Source: Saprospiraceae bacterium
GTDB taxonomy: Bacteria; Bacteroidota; Bacteroidia; Chitinophagales; Saprospiraceae
Assembly: GCA_020628645.1 (NCBI GenBank)
Contig: JAHDES010000020.1
Span: forward strand, 1 to 64,000
Length of the DNA: 64,000 bases
Direction: 5' to 3'
A program made the translations under genes and the position numbers. The notes under the pieces were generated by a model that did no database searches, was not told where the DNA came from, and was given only the letters and a program-made list of their open reading frames with translations. Shown in pieces: positions 45,478-53,706 of this stretch. Within the stretch, counting starts at the first letter, position 1, and every line of letters starts with the position of its first letter.

Positions 45478-46029
45478 ATGGATACTACACAATATTATGT
45501 TGAAAAATGGGAATTAGTAGATGAACTAGATGAACGATATAGTAGAGATTATTACATTTCTAACCATGGCCGAATCAAGTCCATTTGTCGCACTACGAAG
45601 AAAGTTTTTTATTTGAAAGGAGCGAAAACACAAGGATACATCTATTTAACCATTCGTACCAAAGATCGATCTAAACGACGCTTTATTTATGTGCATCGTT
45701 TTATGGCTCAAAAATTTATTCCTAATCCTGACCCAGAAGTTTATGTTTGGGTACGTCATAAAGACGGAAACCTCTTAAATAATATATTGCCCAATTTGGA
45801 ATGGATCAGAAAAGTAGATGCTGGAAAAGGAGTCAATCATATGCGCGTGCGTAGAGAAAAACCTAATGCTAAACTCACTGCCCAAAAAGTACAAGTCATA
45901 CGCCAATGGGCAAAAACCACCCGTTTAAGTTTGATTGCTAAAAAAATGGGGGTCTCTGTTACACAAATTAAACGGGTACTCTCTGGTGAGAATTGGGCGG
46001 ATGTGGAAGATCGGGAAATCGCAAAATGA
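45478..46029 (+). CDS. NUMOD4-HNH endonuclease-like protein, copy 2
   Basis: 183 aa with the same order of NUMOD4 (SRDYYISNHGRIKSICRTTK), HNH core (IYVHRFMAQKFIPNPDPEVY, VRHKDGNLLNN, NLEWIRK) and C-terminal helix-turn-helix (AKLTAQKVQVIRQWAKTTRL). N-terminal halves of copies 1 and 2 differ at many residues, while the last 50 residues differ at two by my alignment. Many codons in the shared end differ only silently. It lies 30 bp before copy 3, so all three probably share a transcript. Confidence 0.85.
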   Translation: MDTTQYYVEKWELVDELDERYSRDYYISNHGRIKSICRTTKKVFYLKGAKTQGYIYLTIRTKDRSKRRFIYVHRFMAQKFIPNPDPEVYVWVRHKDGNLLNNILPNLEWIRKVDAGKGVNHMRVRREKPNAKLTAQKVQVIRQWAKTTRLSLIAKKMGVSVTQIKRVLSGENWADVEDREIAK

Positions 46030-46058
46030 TTATTCAAATGCTTGCTTAAATTGAATGT

Positions 46059-46610
46059 ATGGATACGACACAATATTATGTTGAAAAATGGGTGAAAGTT
46101 GCTGAATTAGATGAGCGATTCAGTAAAGATTATTTTATTTCGAATCAAGGACGAATCAAATCCATTTGTAGAAAAACTGGCGAATACCGTTTTTTAAAAG
46201 GGCAGCGTAGTCAAGGATATAAAACCCTAACCATCCGTCCTAGAGATAAATCCTTTACCCTTTATTTTTATGTGCATCGTTTTATGGCTCAAAAATTTAT
46301 CCCTAATCCCGATCCAGAAAAATACATTATGGTACGCCATAAAGATGGAGATTTACTGAATAATATCCTCTCCAATTTACAATGGATTACACAGGCAGAT
46401 ATGGGAAAATCTATCAACCATAAAAATATGCGGATTGTCAAAGCCAACGCGAAACTCACACCGCAAAAAGTCCAAGTCATCCGTCAATGGGCAAAAACGA
46501 CCCGTTTAAGTTTAATCGCTAAACGAATGGGCGTCTCCGTCACACAAATCAAGAGAGTAATTTCACGAGAAAATTGGGCAGATGTAGAAGATCGAGAAAT
46601 TGCTAAATAA
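46059..46610 (+). CDS. NUMOD4-HNH endonuclease-like protein, copy 3
   Basis: 183 aa. It begins like copy 2 (MDTTQYYVEKW) and has NUMOD4 (SKDYFISNQGRIKSICRKTG), HNH core (FYVHRFMAQKFIPNPDPEKY, MVRHKDGDLLNN) and the C-terminal helix-turn-helix (AKLTPQKVQVIRQWAKTTRL, with VISRENWADV at the end). The core has DGD where the others have DGN, and W-to-Q in NLQWITQ, so its nuclease centre has drifted most. priA begins 75 bp later. Confidence 0.84.
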   Translation: MDTTQYYVEKWVKVAELDERFSKDYFISNQGRIKSICRKTGEYRFLKGQRSQGYKTLTIRPRDKSFTLYFYVHRFMAQKFIPNPDPEKYIMVRHKDGDLLNNILSNLQWITQADMGKSINHKNMRIVKANAKLTPQKVQVIRQWAKTTRLSLIAKRMGVSVTQIKRVISRENWADVEDREIAK

Positions 46611-46685
46611 TTTCGATTATATTTAAGATCTTGGAACGATTTTACTTAATTTTTTGTTTATTTTTATAGCCAAAATAAACTATTT

Positions 46686-49163
46686 GTGTCCACACTTGAT
46701 CTTCACCCTATTTCTACCAATCAATTTGCTACGGTCATCTTGCCTATTGCCGTTCCAAAACCCTATACCTATTATATACCAACAGAATTGATCGGTCTTG
46801 TACAAGAAGGAGTTCGGGTAGAAGTTCAGTTTGGAAAGAGTAAGTTGTATTCCGCTATTGTGCTAGAGGTGCATGATAAAGTACCTGAATCTCACAAACC
46901 TAAACCCATCCTCAATGTCATCGACGAACAAGCCATTGTGCATCCCGTTCAACTCCAACTTTGGCAATGGATAGCAAAATATTATTCTTGTACGGCTGGA
47001 GAAGTTATGAGTGCTGCCCTTCCTGCACATCTCAAATTAGCAAGCGAAACGAGTATCCTTCTAAGTCCTTTGTATGATGAAAATTATGAAGGCTTAAGTG
47101 ATAAAGAATTTATGATCGCGGAAGCCTTGAGCATACAAAATGAACTCCGTTTAGATGATGTACGCGCCATTTTAAACCAAAAATCTGTTTACAAACTCAT
47201 TCATAAACTACTCGAAAAACGCATCATTTATCTCAAAGAAGAAATTAAAACCAAATACAAACCCAAAGTGGTAGGTTGTGTTAAATTAACGTCTACCTAT
47301 TTAGAAGAGGAGAAAAAATTAGCAGAAGCATTCGATCTCACCAAACGCTCTGAAAAACAAGAACGAGCCTTGATGGCCTATCTCCAGATTTATAAAAAAC
47401 AAGAACACGTTCGAAAATCAGAATTGTATAAACTCGCCAATGTCGATACCAGTGTCATTAAAGCATTGGTTAAAAAAGGAATTTTTGAAGCTTATGACAA
47501 AGAAGTGAGTCGTTTGGCAGGTTATGAAGAAGAATTGATGGATAAACATGATTTGTCAGAACAACAGCTTCAAGCTTTAGCACAAATTGATACCCTTTTT
47601 AAAGAAAAAAATACCCTTTTATTACATGGCGTAACAGGTAGTGGAAAAACACGGGTGTACATCGAACTCATCCAAAAAGCCATGCAACAAGACGAACAAG
47701 TCTTGTATCTACTACCCGAAATTGCTTTGACGACTCAAATCATTCAACGTTTACAAAAGATTTTTGGGGATGAAATTGCCGTCTATCATTCCCGAATGAG
47801 TAATAATGAACGAGTCGAAGTATGGAAAAAAGTATTGACTGGTCATAAAGTGGTGTTAGGTGCGCGTTCTAGTTTGTTTTTACCTTTTAAAGACTTGAAA
47901 CTCATTATCGTTGATGAAGAACATGATTTATCCTACAAACAGCTCGATCCTGCACCTCGCTATAATGCTCGTGATACTGCCATTTATTTAGCGCATTTAC
48001 ATAAAGCAAAAGTACTTTTAGGAACGGCGACCCCTTCTGTAGAAAGTTATCACAATGCACAACGAGGAAAATATGGTTTGGTAGAAATGAAGGAACGCTT
48101 TGGCGGATTGGCAATGCCTGAGATTGTCTTAGTGGATAAACGAGAGGAGCTCAAAAAACAGACCATGCAATCGGTGTTTACTTCTGTTTTAATGAATGAA
48201 CTAAAACTGGCGTTGGCACGTGGAGAACAAGCAATCATTTTCCAAAATAGAAGAGGGCATTCGCCGACGATGCGCTGTACAAGTTGTGGGTGGCATTCGG
48301 AATGCCGCAATTGTGATGTGAGTTTGACTTATCATAAATTTCACAACAATCTGCAATGTCATTATTGTGGCTATCAACAAGCGATTCCAAAAGATTGTCC
48401 AGCTTGTGGAAGTCGTACTTTGACTTTAAAAGGATTTGGTACAGAAAAAATTGAGGATGAACTCCAAATTTTATTGCCAGATGCGCGTATTGGACGAATG
48501 GATTTTGATACGGTTCGTACTAAAAATGCACATGCTCGAATTATTAATGAATTTGAAGAAAAGCAACTCGATATACTTGTTGGTACACAAATGGTCACCA
48601 AGGGGCTTGATTTTGAAAATGTGAGTGTGGTGGGGGTCCTGAGCGCAGATCAACCTTTGCAGTTTCCAGATTTTCGTTCGAGTGAACGAGCCTATCAATT
48701 ACTTACGCAAGTCAGCGGGCGAGCGGGGCGAAAGCACAAACAAGGTAAGGTGATTATACAAGCATTTGATGTGGCACATCCTGTGATAAAAGAAGTGATT
48801 CATCACAATTTCACGCATTTTTTTAATCGAGAATTAAGTGAGCGTCGTGCTTTTTTCTATCCACCTTTTATGCGATTAATTAAAATCACCTTAAAACATA
48901 AAAAACCTTCTGTCCTCAATAAAGCGACACGTATTTTTGCCGATTTTCTACGCTCCAAACTTCAAAAACGATTGATTGGACCGGCGGTGCCTTCCATTCC
49001 TCGCGTCCGCAATTATTATCTGATGGATATGCTCATTAAACTGGAACGCCATGCCGATGTGATTGGTTTTGCAAAGCAAATGATAGCTGAAGCCTCTCAT
49101 TTAGTTCACCAAACCGAGCAATGTTCGCAAGTGCGCGTGGTGGTGAATGTAGATCCGTATTAA
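46686..49163 (+). CDS. priA: Primosomal protein N' (replication restart helicase)
   Basis: 825 aa, GTG start (MSTLDLHPISTNQFATVILP). PriA reloads the replisome at broken or stalled forks. An N-terminal 3'-DNA-binding domain (about 10-110) precedes the helicase core: Walker A LLLHGVTGSGKTRVY (about 313), Walker B/DEEH in LIIVDEEHDLSYKQ, and GTATPSVES. The zinc-binding insertion has CTSCGWHSECRNC and CHYCG...CPACGS. C-terminal motifs VGTQMVTKGLDFENV and SGRAGR complete the helicase. No ATG start lies close upstream in frame. Confidence 0.96.
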   Translation: MSTLDLHPISTNQFATVILPIAVPKPYTYYIPTELIGLVQEGVRVEVQFGKSKLYSAIVLEVHDKVPESHKPKPILNVIDEQAIVHPVQLQLWQWIAKYYSCTAGEVMSAALPAHLKLASETSILLSPLYDENYEGLSDKEFMIAEALSIQNELRLDDVRAILNQKSVYKLIHKLLEKRIIYLKEEIKTKYKPKVVGCVKLTSTYLEEEKKLAEAFDLTKRSEKQERALMAYLQIYKKQEHVRKSELYKLANVDTSVIKALVKKGIFEAYDKEVSRLAGYEEELMDKHDLSEQQLQALAQIDTLFKEKNTLLLHGVTGSGKTRVYIELIQKAMQQDEQVLYLLPEIALTTQIIQRLQKIFGDEIAVYHSRMSNNERVEVWKKVLTGHKVVLGARSSLFLPFKDLKLIIVDEEHDLSYKQLDPAPRYNARDTAIYLAHLHKAKVLLGTATPSVESYHNAQRGKYGLVEMKERFGGLAMPEIVLVDKREELKKQTMQSVFTSVLMNELKLALARGEQAIIFQNRRGHSPTMRCTSCGWHSECRNCDVSLTYHKFHNNLQCHYCGYQQAIPKDCPACGSRTLTLKGFGTEKIEDELQILLPDARIGRMDFDTVRTKNAHARIINEFEEKQLDILVGTQMVTKGLDFENVSVVGVLSADQPLQFPDFRSSERAYQLLTQVSGRAGRKHKQGKVIIQAFDVAHPVIKEVIHHNFTHFFNRELSERRAFFYPPFMRLIKITLKHKKPSVLNKATRIFADFLRSKLQKRLIGPAVPSIPRVRNYYLMDMLIKLERHADVIGFAKQMIAEASHLVHQTEQCSQVRVVVNVDPY

Positions 49164-49198
49164 AAATTAGGATTGTCGAATTTATTCGACCTGTAAAA

Positions 49199-49876
49199 CT
49201 ATAGTTGAGTTGATGACTGTTTTAAATAGTTATACACTTTTTGGATATAGGCTTTCTTTTCGACTAATCGTGCACCTGTCGTTTCTGCTGCTTTTACATT
49301 TTTTAAATTAGGAAACGCTAAATGTCCTTTGGAAAAAGAATAGGTCCACAACAAACTCATATAATTGATGTACTGATTGAATTTATAAAATAAAGTCGGC
49401 TTTTTTATTTCAAAACCTAGGCGTTGTGCGGTATTTTCACTAAAAAAATAAGAGGTTCCTGTAATTTTTACACTCTCAGGTAATTCCTTTTCTTCGATAC
49501 GACGAATAATTTCTAATAAGCCTTGTAAATGATAAGCTAAAATTCGATTTTGCCAAGGTCTACCCGCTGGAACACCTCTCATCATCCATAAATAATCCCA
49601 TTCGGTACCATTGTGTACATCATAGGTTTTGTCAGACGCACTATACACCAAAAACATCGGAGACAAGTACTTAAAACTTCCAATCATCGTTAGAAATGGG
49701 GTCATCAAAAAGTGCATAAAAGGAGTTAAGGATGGAAAGAGTAAATAAAGGTATCCTCGTTTAGCAGCAGCTATGGAATATTGACTAAATAGGATCATAA
49801 AAACGGCTAGTAATACCAAAGATACAATCCATTGTAACCATTTTGCTTGTTGATGAAAGGGATGTGTTGTCTTCAT
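49199..49876 (-). CDS. Membrane protein of unknown function
   Basis: 225 aa from the ATG at 49876, which overlaps the upstream GNAT stop as ATGA, so the two genes are translationally coupled; a longer reading from 50011 would lie within the GNAT. One long hydrophobic region (about 15-35, WIVSLVLLAVFMILFSQ) and a second (about 45-75) put the N-terminal third in the membrane; the rest is soluble with ETTGARLVEKKAYIQKVYNY near the end. No family recognised. Confidence 0.7.
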   Translation of the reverse strand: MKTTHPFHQQAKWLQWIVSLVLLAVFMILFSQYSIAAAKRGYLYLLFPSLTPFMHFLMTPFLTMIGSFKYLSPMFLVYSASDKTYDVHNGTEWDYLWMMRGVPAGRPWQNRILAYHLQGLLEIIRRIEEKELPESVKITGTSYFFSENTAQRLGFEIKKPTLFYKFNQYINYMSLLWTYSFSKGHLAFPNLKNVKAAETTGARLVEKKAYIQKVYNYLKQSSTQL

Positions 49877-50400
49877 TCTATTATTTTTTTCATCAGATAA
49901 TCGGTTTGATCTTCCCAACCTACTCGAAAAATGTGTGTCCCAAAAATACGAAATCCCATACGTTCGTAAAAAGCAATCGCCTCTGGATTTTGATCCCATA
50001 CACCGAGCCAAACGATATTCTTTTGATGTATTTGGGCAACGGAAACCGCTTTTTGAATGAGCACTTTTCCATAGCCTTTTCCTTGTGCTTCGGGAAGGAC
50101 ATAAATACGTTCTATTTCGAGGGTATCGCCTTCAATTTCTTCTGTTTCTGCGGATTCGATATTGAGTTTTAGATAGCCGATTATTTTTTCTCCTTCTTCT
50201 AAAAAGTAAAAGAAACTATTTTTTTCGGTAAGTTCTTTTTGAATTTGTACATCATTAAAGGCTTCTTCGATATAAGCTTCAAAATCGTCTTTCGGGTTTT
50301 TATGTTCGTAGGTAATACGAAAAGTATAAAGGGCAATGGCTTGTAAAGCTTGCCATTCTTCTGAACGTACAGAACGAATATTGAAGGTAGATGCGATCAT
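49873..50400 (-). CDS. GNAT-family N-acetyltransferase
   Basis: 175 aa from MIASTFNIRSVRSEEWQALQ; 15 extra codons upstream also fit. The acetyl-CoA motif is ERIYVLPEAQGKGYGKVLIQ, with FLEEGEKIIGYLKLNIE before and VWDQNPEAIAFYERMGFRIF after, all standard GNAT. It may acetylate an amine or protein N-terminus. Its stop overlaps the start of the following membrane protein gene by 4 bp. Confidence 0.9.
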   Translation of the reverse strand: MIASTFNIRSVRSEEWQALQAIALYTFRITYEHKNPKDDFEAYIEEAFNDVQIQKELTEKNSFFYFLEEGEKIIGYLKLNIESAETEEIEGDTLEIERIYVLPEAQGKGYGKVLIQKAVSVAQIHQKNIVWLGVWDQNPEAIAFYERMGFRIFGTHIFRVGWEDQTDYLMKKIIE

Positions 50401-50460
50401 AGATGCTATTTGTGAGCAAAATACAGAACGTCCTTCAGTTTTCAAAACTAGATCAATTTT

Positions 50461-51396
50461 CTACTCCAAACGAAACGCAATAGGCAAGGTAAATAAGACC
50501 TTAACGGCTTCTCCGCGTTGTTTGCCTGGTTCCCAATCTGGTAAAGATTTAATTACTCGATGACATTCCGCTTCTATATCGGCGCATACGCCTTGGAGGG
50601 TTTCAATTTCAGCCAAACTACCATCTTTTTCGACAATGAATTGAATATAAGCTTTGCCTTGTATACCTTGTTGGCGGGCACTTCTCGGATATTTAATATT
50701 GCTGTAAATATATTTTAGTAAAGCTTGGTTACTACAATTACGTCGTTCTTCCAATCCTTCTACTTCAGCACATAGACTTAAATGGGGCATTTCTTCTACA
50801 ATTTTAAAGACTTCTTCCTCTTCTGTAGGCGCATTCTTATTTTCTTCTTCCACTAGTTCGCCATTTTTATAAAGAGATTCTTTATGGATACTACCATCTT
50901 TGTTGTAGCTGATGGTTTTACCATTTAATTCCCCATTTTTATAAGTTTGCATGTAATAAATATTACCTAAGCTATCTAGGTAATTCCATTCTCCGTCTTT
51001 TAAATCATTTATGTATTCGCCATAATTGGAAAGCTGTTCGGTTTTGAATTTATAGTTTTTCCAGAGTCCGTGTTTTTTATTGTTTTTATAAACTCCTTCT
51101 TTCCATTTGCCGCCATTATCAAACCAAACTTCATATTTACCTGATTTTTCACGGAGAGTACGATCGGTATATTCGACTCGATAGGTCATTTGGCGTGTTT
51201 CGGGATAATAGGTTTTCAAAACGAATTTTTTATCGGCCGTTTTTTCTAAAGTTTGATGTGCTTCTGCCCATAACAATTTAGAGTTGGCTTCAAGTTTATC
51301 TTTATAGCGTTTGCCATATAGCAATTTTCGTTGAGACCAAGCTACATTTCCAAATAAGACCATTGAGATTGTAAACAATAACAATTTTTTAATCAT
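50461..51396 (-). CDS. Exported MORN-like repeat protein with TonB C-terminal domain
   Basis: 311 aa. Signal peptide (MIKKLLLFTISMVLFGNVAW, then SQ). Residues about 75-180 have MORN/YwqK-like beta repeats (GKYEVWFDNGGKWKEG, KNGELNGKTISYNKDGSI). Residues about 225-311 form a TonB-type C-terminal domain (YIYSNIKYPRSARQQGIQGK, VEKDGSLAEIETLQGV, DWEPGKQRGEAVKV). No transmembrane anchor beyond the signal is seen, so it is periplasmic or surface, and not a classical energy-transducing TonB. Such proteins are common in Bacteroidota but of unknown function. Confidence 0.85.
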   Translation of the reverse strand: MIKKLLLFTISMVLFGNVAWSQRKLLYGKRYKDKLEANSKLLWAEAHQTLEKTADKKFVLKTYYPETRQMTYRVEYTDRTLREKSGKYEVWFDNGGKWKEGVYKNNKKHGLWKNYKFKTEQLSNYGEYINDLKDGEWNYLDSLGNIYYMQTYKNGELNGKTISYNKDGSIHKESLYKNGELVEEENKNAPTEEEEVFKIVEEMPHLSLCAEVEGLEERRNCSNQALLKYIYSNIKYPRSARQQGIQGKAYIQFIVEKDGSLAEIETLQGVCADIEAECHRVIKSLPDWEPGKQRGEAVKVLFTLPIAFRLE

Positions 51397-51629
51397 ACTT
51401 CAATAGACGATTTATACTTAATTTTTTAATTTTGCCACCACTATAAGTGCTCACAATTACCAAGCCATAAGAATAACGTCTACATCGGGGAAATTGATGT
51501 TCTATTTCAAACAAAAACAATTCTCAGACAAACCTAAATTTGTTCATTCATTTATTTTGAACTGACCACTAAATTTGTCGGAGAAGGACAAAAACTATTG
51601 TTTATCTAACGTTAAAAAACAAGAATACT

Positions 51630-52457
51630 ATGTTTTCAGATGAAAAAATTGAAGAATACCTAGATAAAGGAATGGATTGGGTTGTTGAATTTGTTCCAAA
51701 TTTAATCCTCGCTATTTTTGTTCTTATTATCGGATTTTGGATTGTCAAACGATTGATGCGATTGGTGGTTAAATCCTTAGAAAAATCGAATATTTCACTT
51801 GAAGTCACTTCCTTCTTGGAGTCCATTATCAATATTGTACTTCGTTTTGTAGTCATTCTTTTAGCGGCTAGTATTATTGGGTTTGAGGTGTCTTCTTTGA
51901 TAACCTTAATAGCAGCGGTTGGTTTTGCTGTAGGTATGGCGCTGCAAGGATTTCTCGGAAACTTTGCTTCTGGATTGACTATTTTATTCTTTCGTCCCTA
52001 TAAAGTAGGCGATTGGGTCGAAATTTCAGAGAAATTTGGTAAAGTTACAGGTATTCAAATCTTTAATACCATTTTAGTTACGCCAGGAAGTAAAACACTC
52101 ATCATTCCTAATGGGCAAGTAACCGATAACATCATCACCAATTTTTCGACAGAAGGCTATATTCGGTTACAATTGCAAGTGACGATGCCTTATGCAGAAG
52201 ACTTTCCTAAAGTTCGAGAAACGATTCTAAACGCTTTAAAAGATGTGCCTTATATCGTTCAAGATCGAGATCCTGAAGTAGGAATCGAATCCTATGATAG
52301 TCATAGTATTATCATTGCCGTTCGTCCTTTTATCAATCCAGATGATTATTGGGAAGCTACTTTTGATGTGTATGCACGCATTAAAGCAGCCTTTAGTAAT
52401 CGAGATATTAAGGTTGCCTATTCTGAAGGAGTTGAACTAGGACCGATTGGATCGTAA
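51630..52457 (+). CDS. mscS: Small-conductance mechanosensitive channel (MscS family)
   Basis: 275 aa, typical MscS length. It opens under membrane tension to release solutes after osmotic downshock. Three transmembrane helices are visible (about 20-42, 65-90, 95-125), with the pore helix AAVGFAVGMALQGFLGNFASG and the beta-domain start RPYKVGDWVEI. The cytoplasmic vestibule (about 130-275) is complete (LIIPNGQVTDNIITNFS). It is followed by a strong terminator and stands as a single gene, divergent from the TonB-domain gene. Confidence 0.95.
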   Translation: MFSDEKIEEYLDKGMDWVVEFVPNLILAIFVLIIGFWIVKRLMRLVVKSLEKSNISLEVTSFLESIINIVLRFVVILLAASIIGFEVSSLITLIAAVGFAVGMALQGFLGNFASGLTILFFRPYKVGDWVEISEKFGKVTGIQIFNTILVTPGSKTLIIPNGQVTDNIITNFSTEGYIRLQLQVTMPYAEDFPKVRETILNALKDVPYIVQDRDPEVGIESYDSHSIIIAVRPFINPDDYWEATFDVYARIKAAFSNRDIKVAYSEGVELGPIGS

Positions 52458-52485
52458 TATTGTATAAGATCAAGTAAAAAACAAG

Positions 52486-52519
52486 CGCAAGATCAATTGA
52501 GCATAATTTTGATCTTGCG
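52486..52519 (+). terminator. Terminator after mscS
   Basis: CGCAAGATCAA (52486-52496) pairs perfectly with TTGATCTTGCG (52509-52519), followed by TTTCTTTTTTC. A well-formed intrinsic terminator 28 bp after the stop. Confidence 0.85.
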
Positions 52520-52580
52520 TTTCTTTTTTCTAATACATTTGGATAAAAATCCTATATTTTTTGGAAAAACACTAAGCTTA

Positions 52581-52588
52581 TATATTTG
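52581..52588 (+). promoter_or_regulatory. Promoter of the double OmpA-domain gene
   Basis: TATATTTG matches TAnnTTTG, with TTTTTTGG ending 17 bases upstream (about 52556-52563), near the usual -33 spacing. The gene starts at 52672. Confidence 0.6.
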
Positions 52589-52671
52589 CTTTTTCTTGTA
52601 TATAAAGCTTTAAGCATTGTAAGTATTCGATAATTTATGTACTTTTAACATCAGATTAATATGAGAAAACA

Positions 52672-53649
52672 ATGCGCGCATTAATTTTTGGCATACTACC
52701 ATTTTGCCTGTTTAGTATTTGGGCTAGATGGTATTATGTATGCAAAATCAATTTAGCCTGTGGAGATGCTCCTCCGACAGAAGAAATCATTGATAAAGAT
52801 CGTCCTACCACCTTGGACATTATCGATGAGACCGACAATTCTACGCTTTTTTCCGATTACGAACAATGGCAATTTGGTACAGGAAATCACCTCCCCAATC
52901 TTTCTGATAACAATAGTGAATTATTAGATTCTATTGCCGATTATTTAGATAAACATCCTGATAAAAACCTAACTATTACAGGTAAATATCTAGAAAAAGA
53001 AAAGGACATTGAGTATAGTTTTTTTGAAAACTTAGGACAAGCTAGAGGAGCTGAAGTACGGTCGCTTTTAGAAGATCGAGGCATTGATGAGGATCGCGTA
53101 ACCATAGATTATGATTTTGTAGCTGGAGAAGATATGGATGAACCTATTGGATTTACTACATTTAGTAATAATGGAACCCTTACTACAGATAATAGTGGTA
53201 ATTCAGGAAATGGAGCTTCTAACTCAAATGGAGCTGGCAATAACTCAAATAATGGAAGTGGTAATAACAATCCAAGTAATGGTGGATTTACCAAAATGAA
53301 ATTTACATTTACAGACATGACCTTTTCAGATGCCAATTTCGAGAATAATTCAGCTGAATTTCGTCCAGGTAATCAATTTATATTGTATGCTGATTCTGTA
53401 AAAACGTATCTCACTCGAAACCCCAATCAAACCCTTACCATCATTGGTCATACCAGTAGCCCTGGTAATGATTTGTATAATGAATCACTTGGGATGAAAC
53501 GCGCCAATAATGCAAAAGCCTATTTTAAGAAATTAGGAGTTAATTCAAGCATTCGCACCTTAAGTATGGGTGAAAAACAACCCGTTGCTCCAAATGACAC
53601 AGAAGAAAATCAGCAAAAAAATAGACGGGTGAATTTCAAAATAGAATAA
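52672..53649 (+). CDS. OmpA-family protein with two OmpA-like domains
   Basis: 325 aa. A short hydrophobic N-terminus (MRALIFGILPFCLFSIWARW) anchors or exports it. Residues about 60-160 form a first, diverged OmpA-like domain (LDSIADYLDKHPDKNLTITG). A Gly/Asn/Ser-rich linker (about 168-200) leads to a canonical OmpA peptidoglycan-binding domain (about 210-325, NNSAEFRPGN, TLTIIGHTSS, SLGMKRANNAKAYFKKLG, NRRVNFKIE). It should tether an envelope structure to the cell wall. The gene for a coiled-coil/HhH protein follows 57 bp later, so the pair probably forms one operon. Confidence 0.88.
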   Translation: MRALIFGILPFCLFSIWARWYYVCKINLACGDAPPTEEIIDKDRPTTLDIIDETDNSTLFSDYEQWQFGTGNHLPNLSDNNSELLDSIADYLDKHPDKNLTITGKYLEKEKDIEYSFFENLGQARGAEVRSLLEDRGIDEDRVTIDYDFVAGEDMDEPIGFTTFSNNGTLTTDNSGNSGNGASNSNGAGNNSNNGSGNNNPSNGGFTKMKFTFTDMTFSDANFENNSAEFRPGNQFILYADSVKTYLTRNPNQTLTIIGHTSSPGNDLYNESLGMKRANNAKAYFKKLGVNSSIRTLSMGEKQPVAPNDTEENQQKNRRVNFKIE

Positions 53650-53706
53650 CTACCTTTTCTAAATTTCTCGTCTTACAATTTCTATTAAAATTTCAAAAGA
53701 AAAAAA

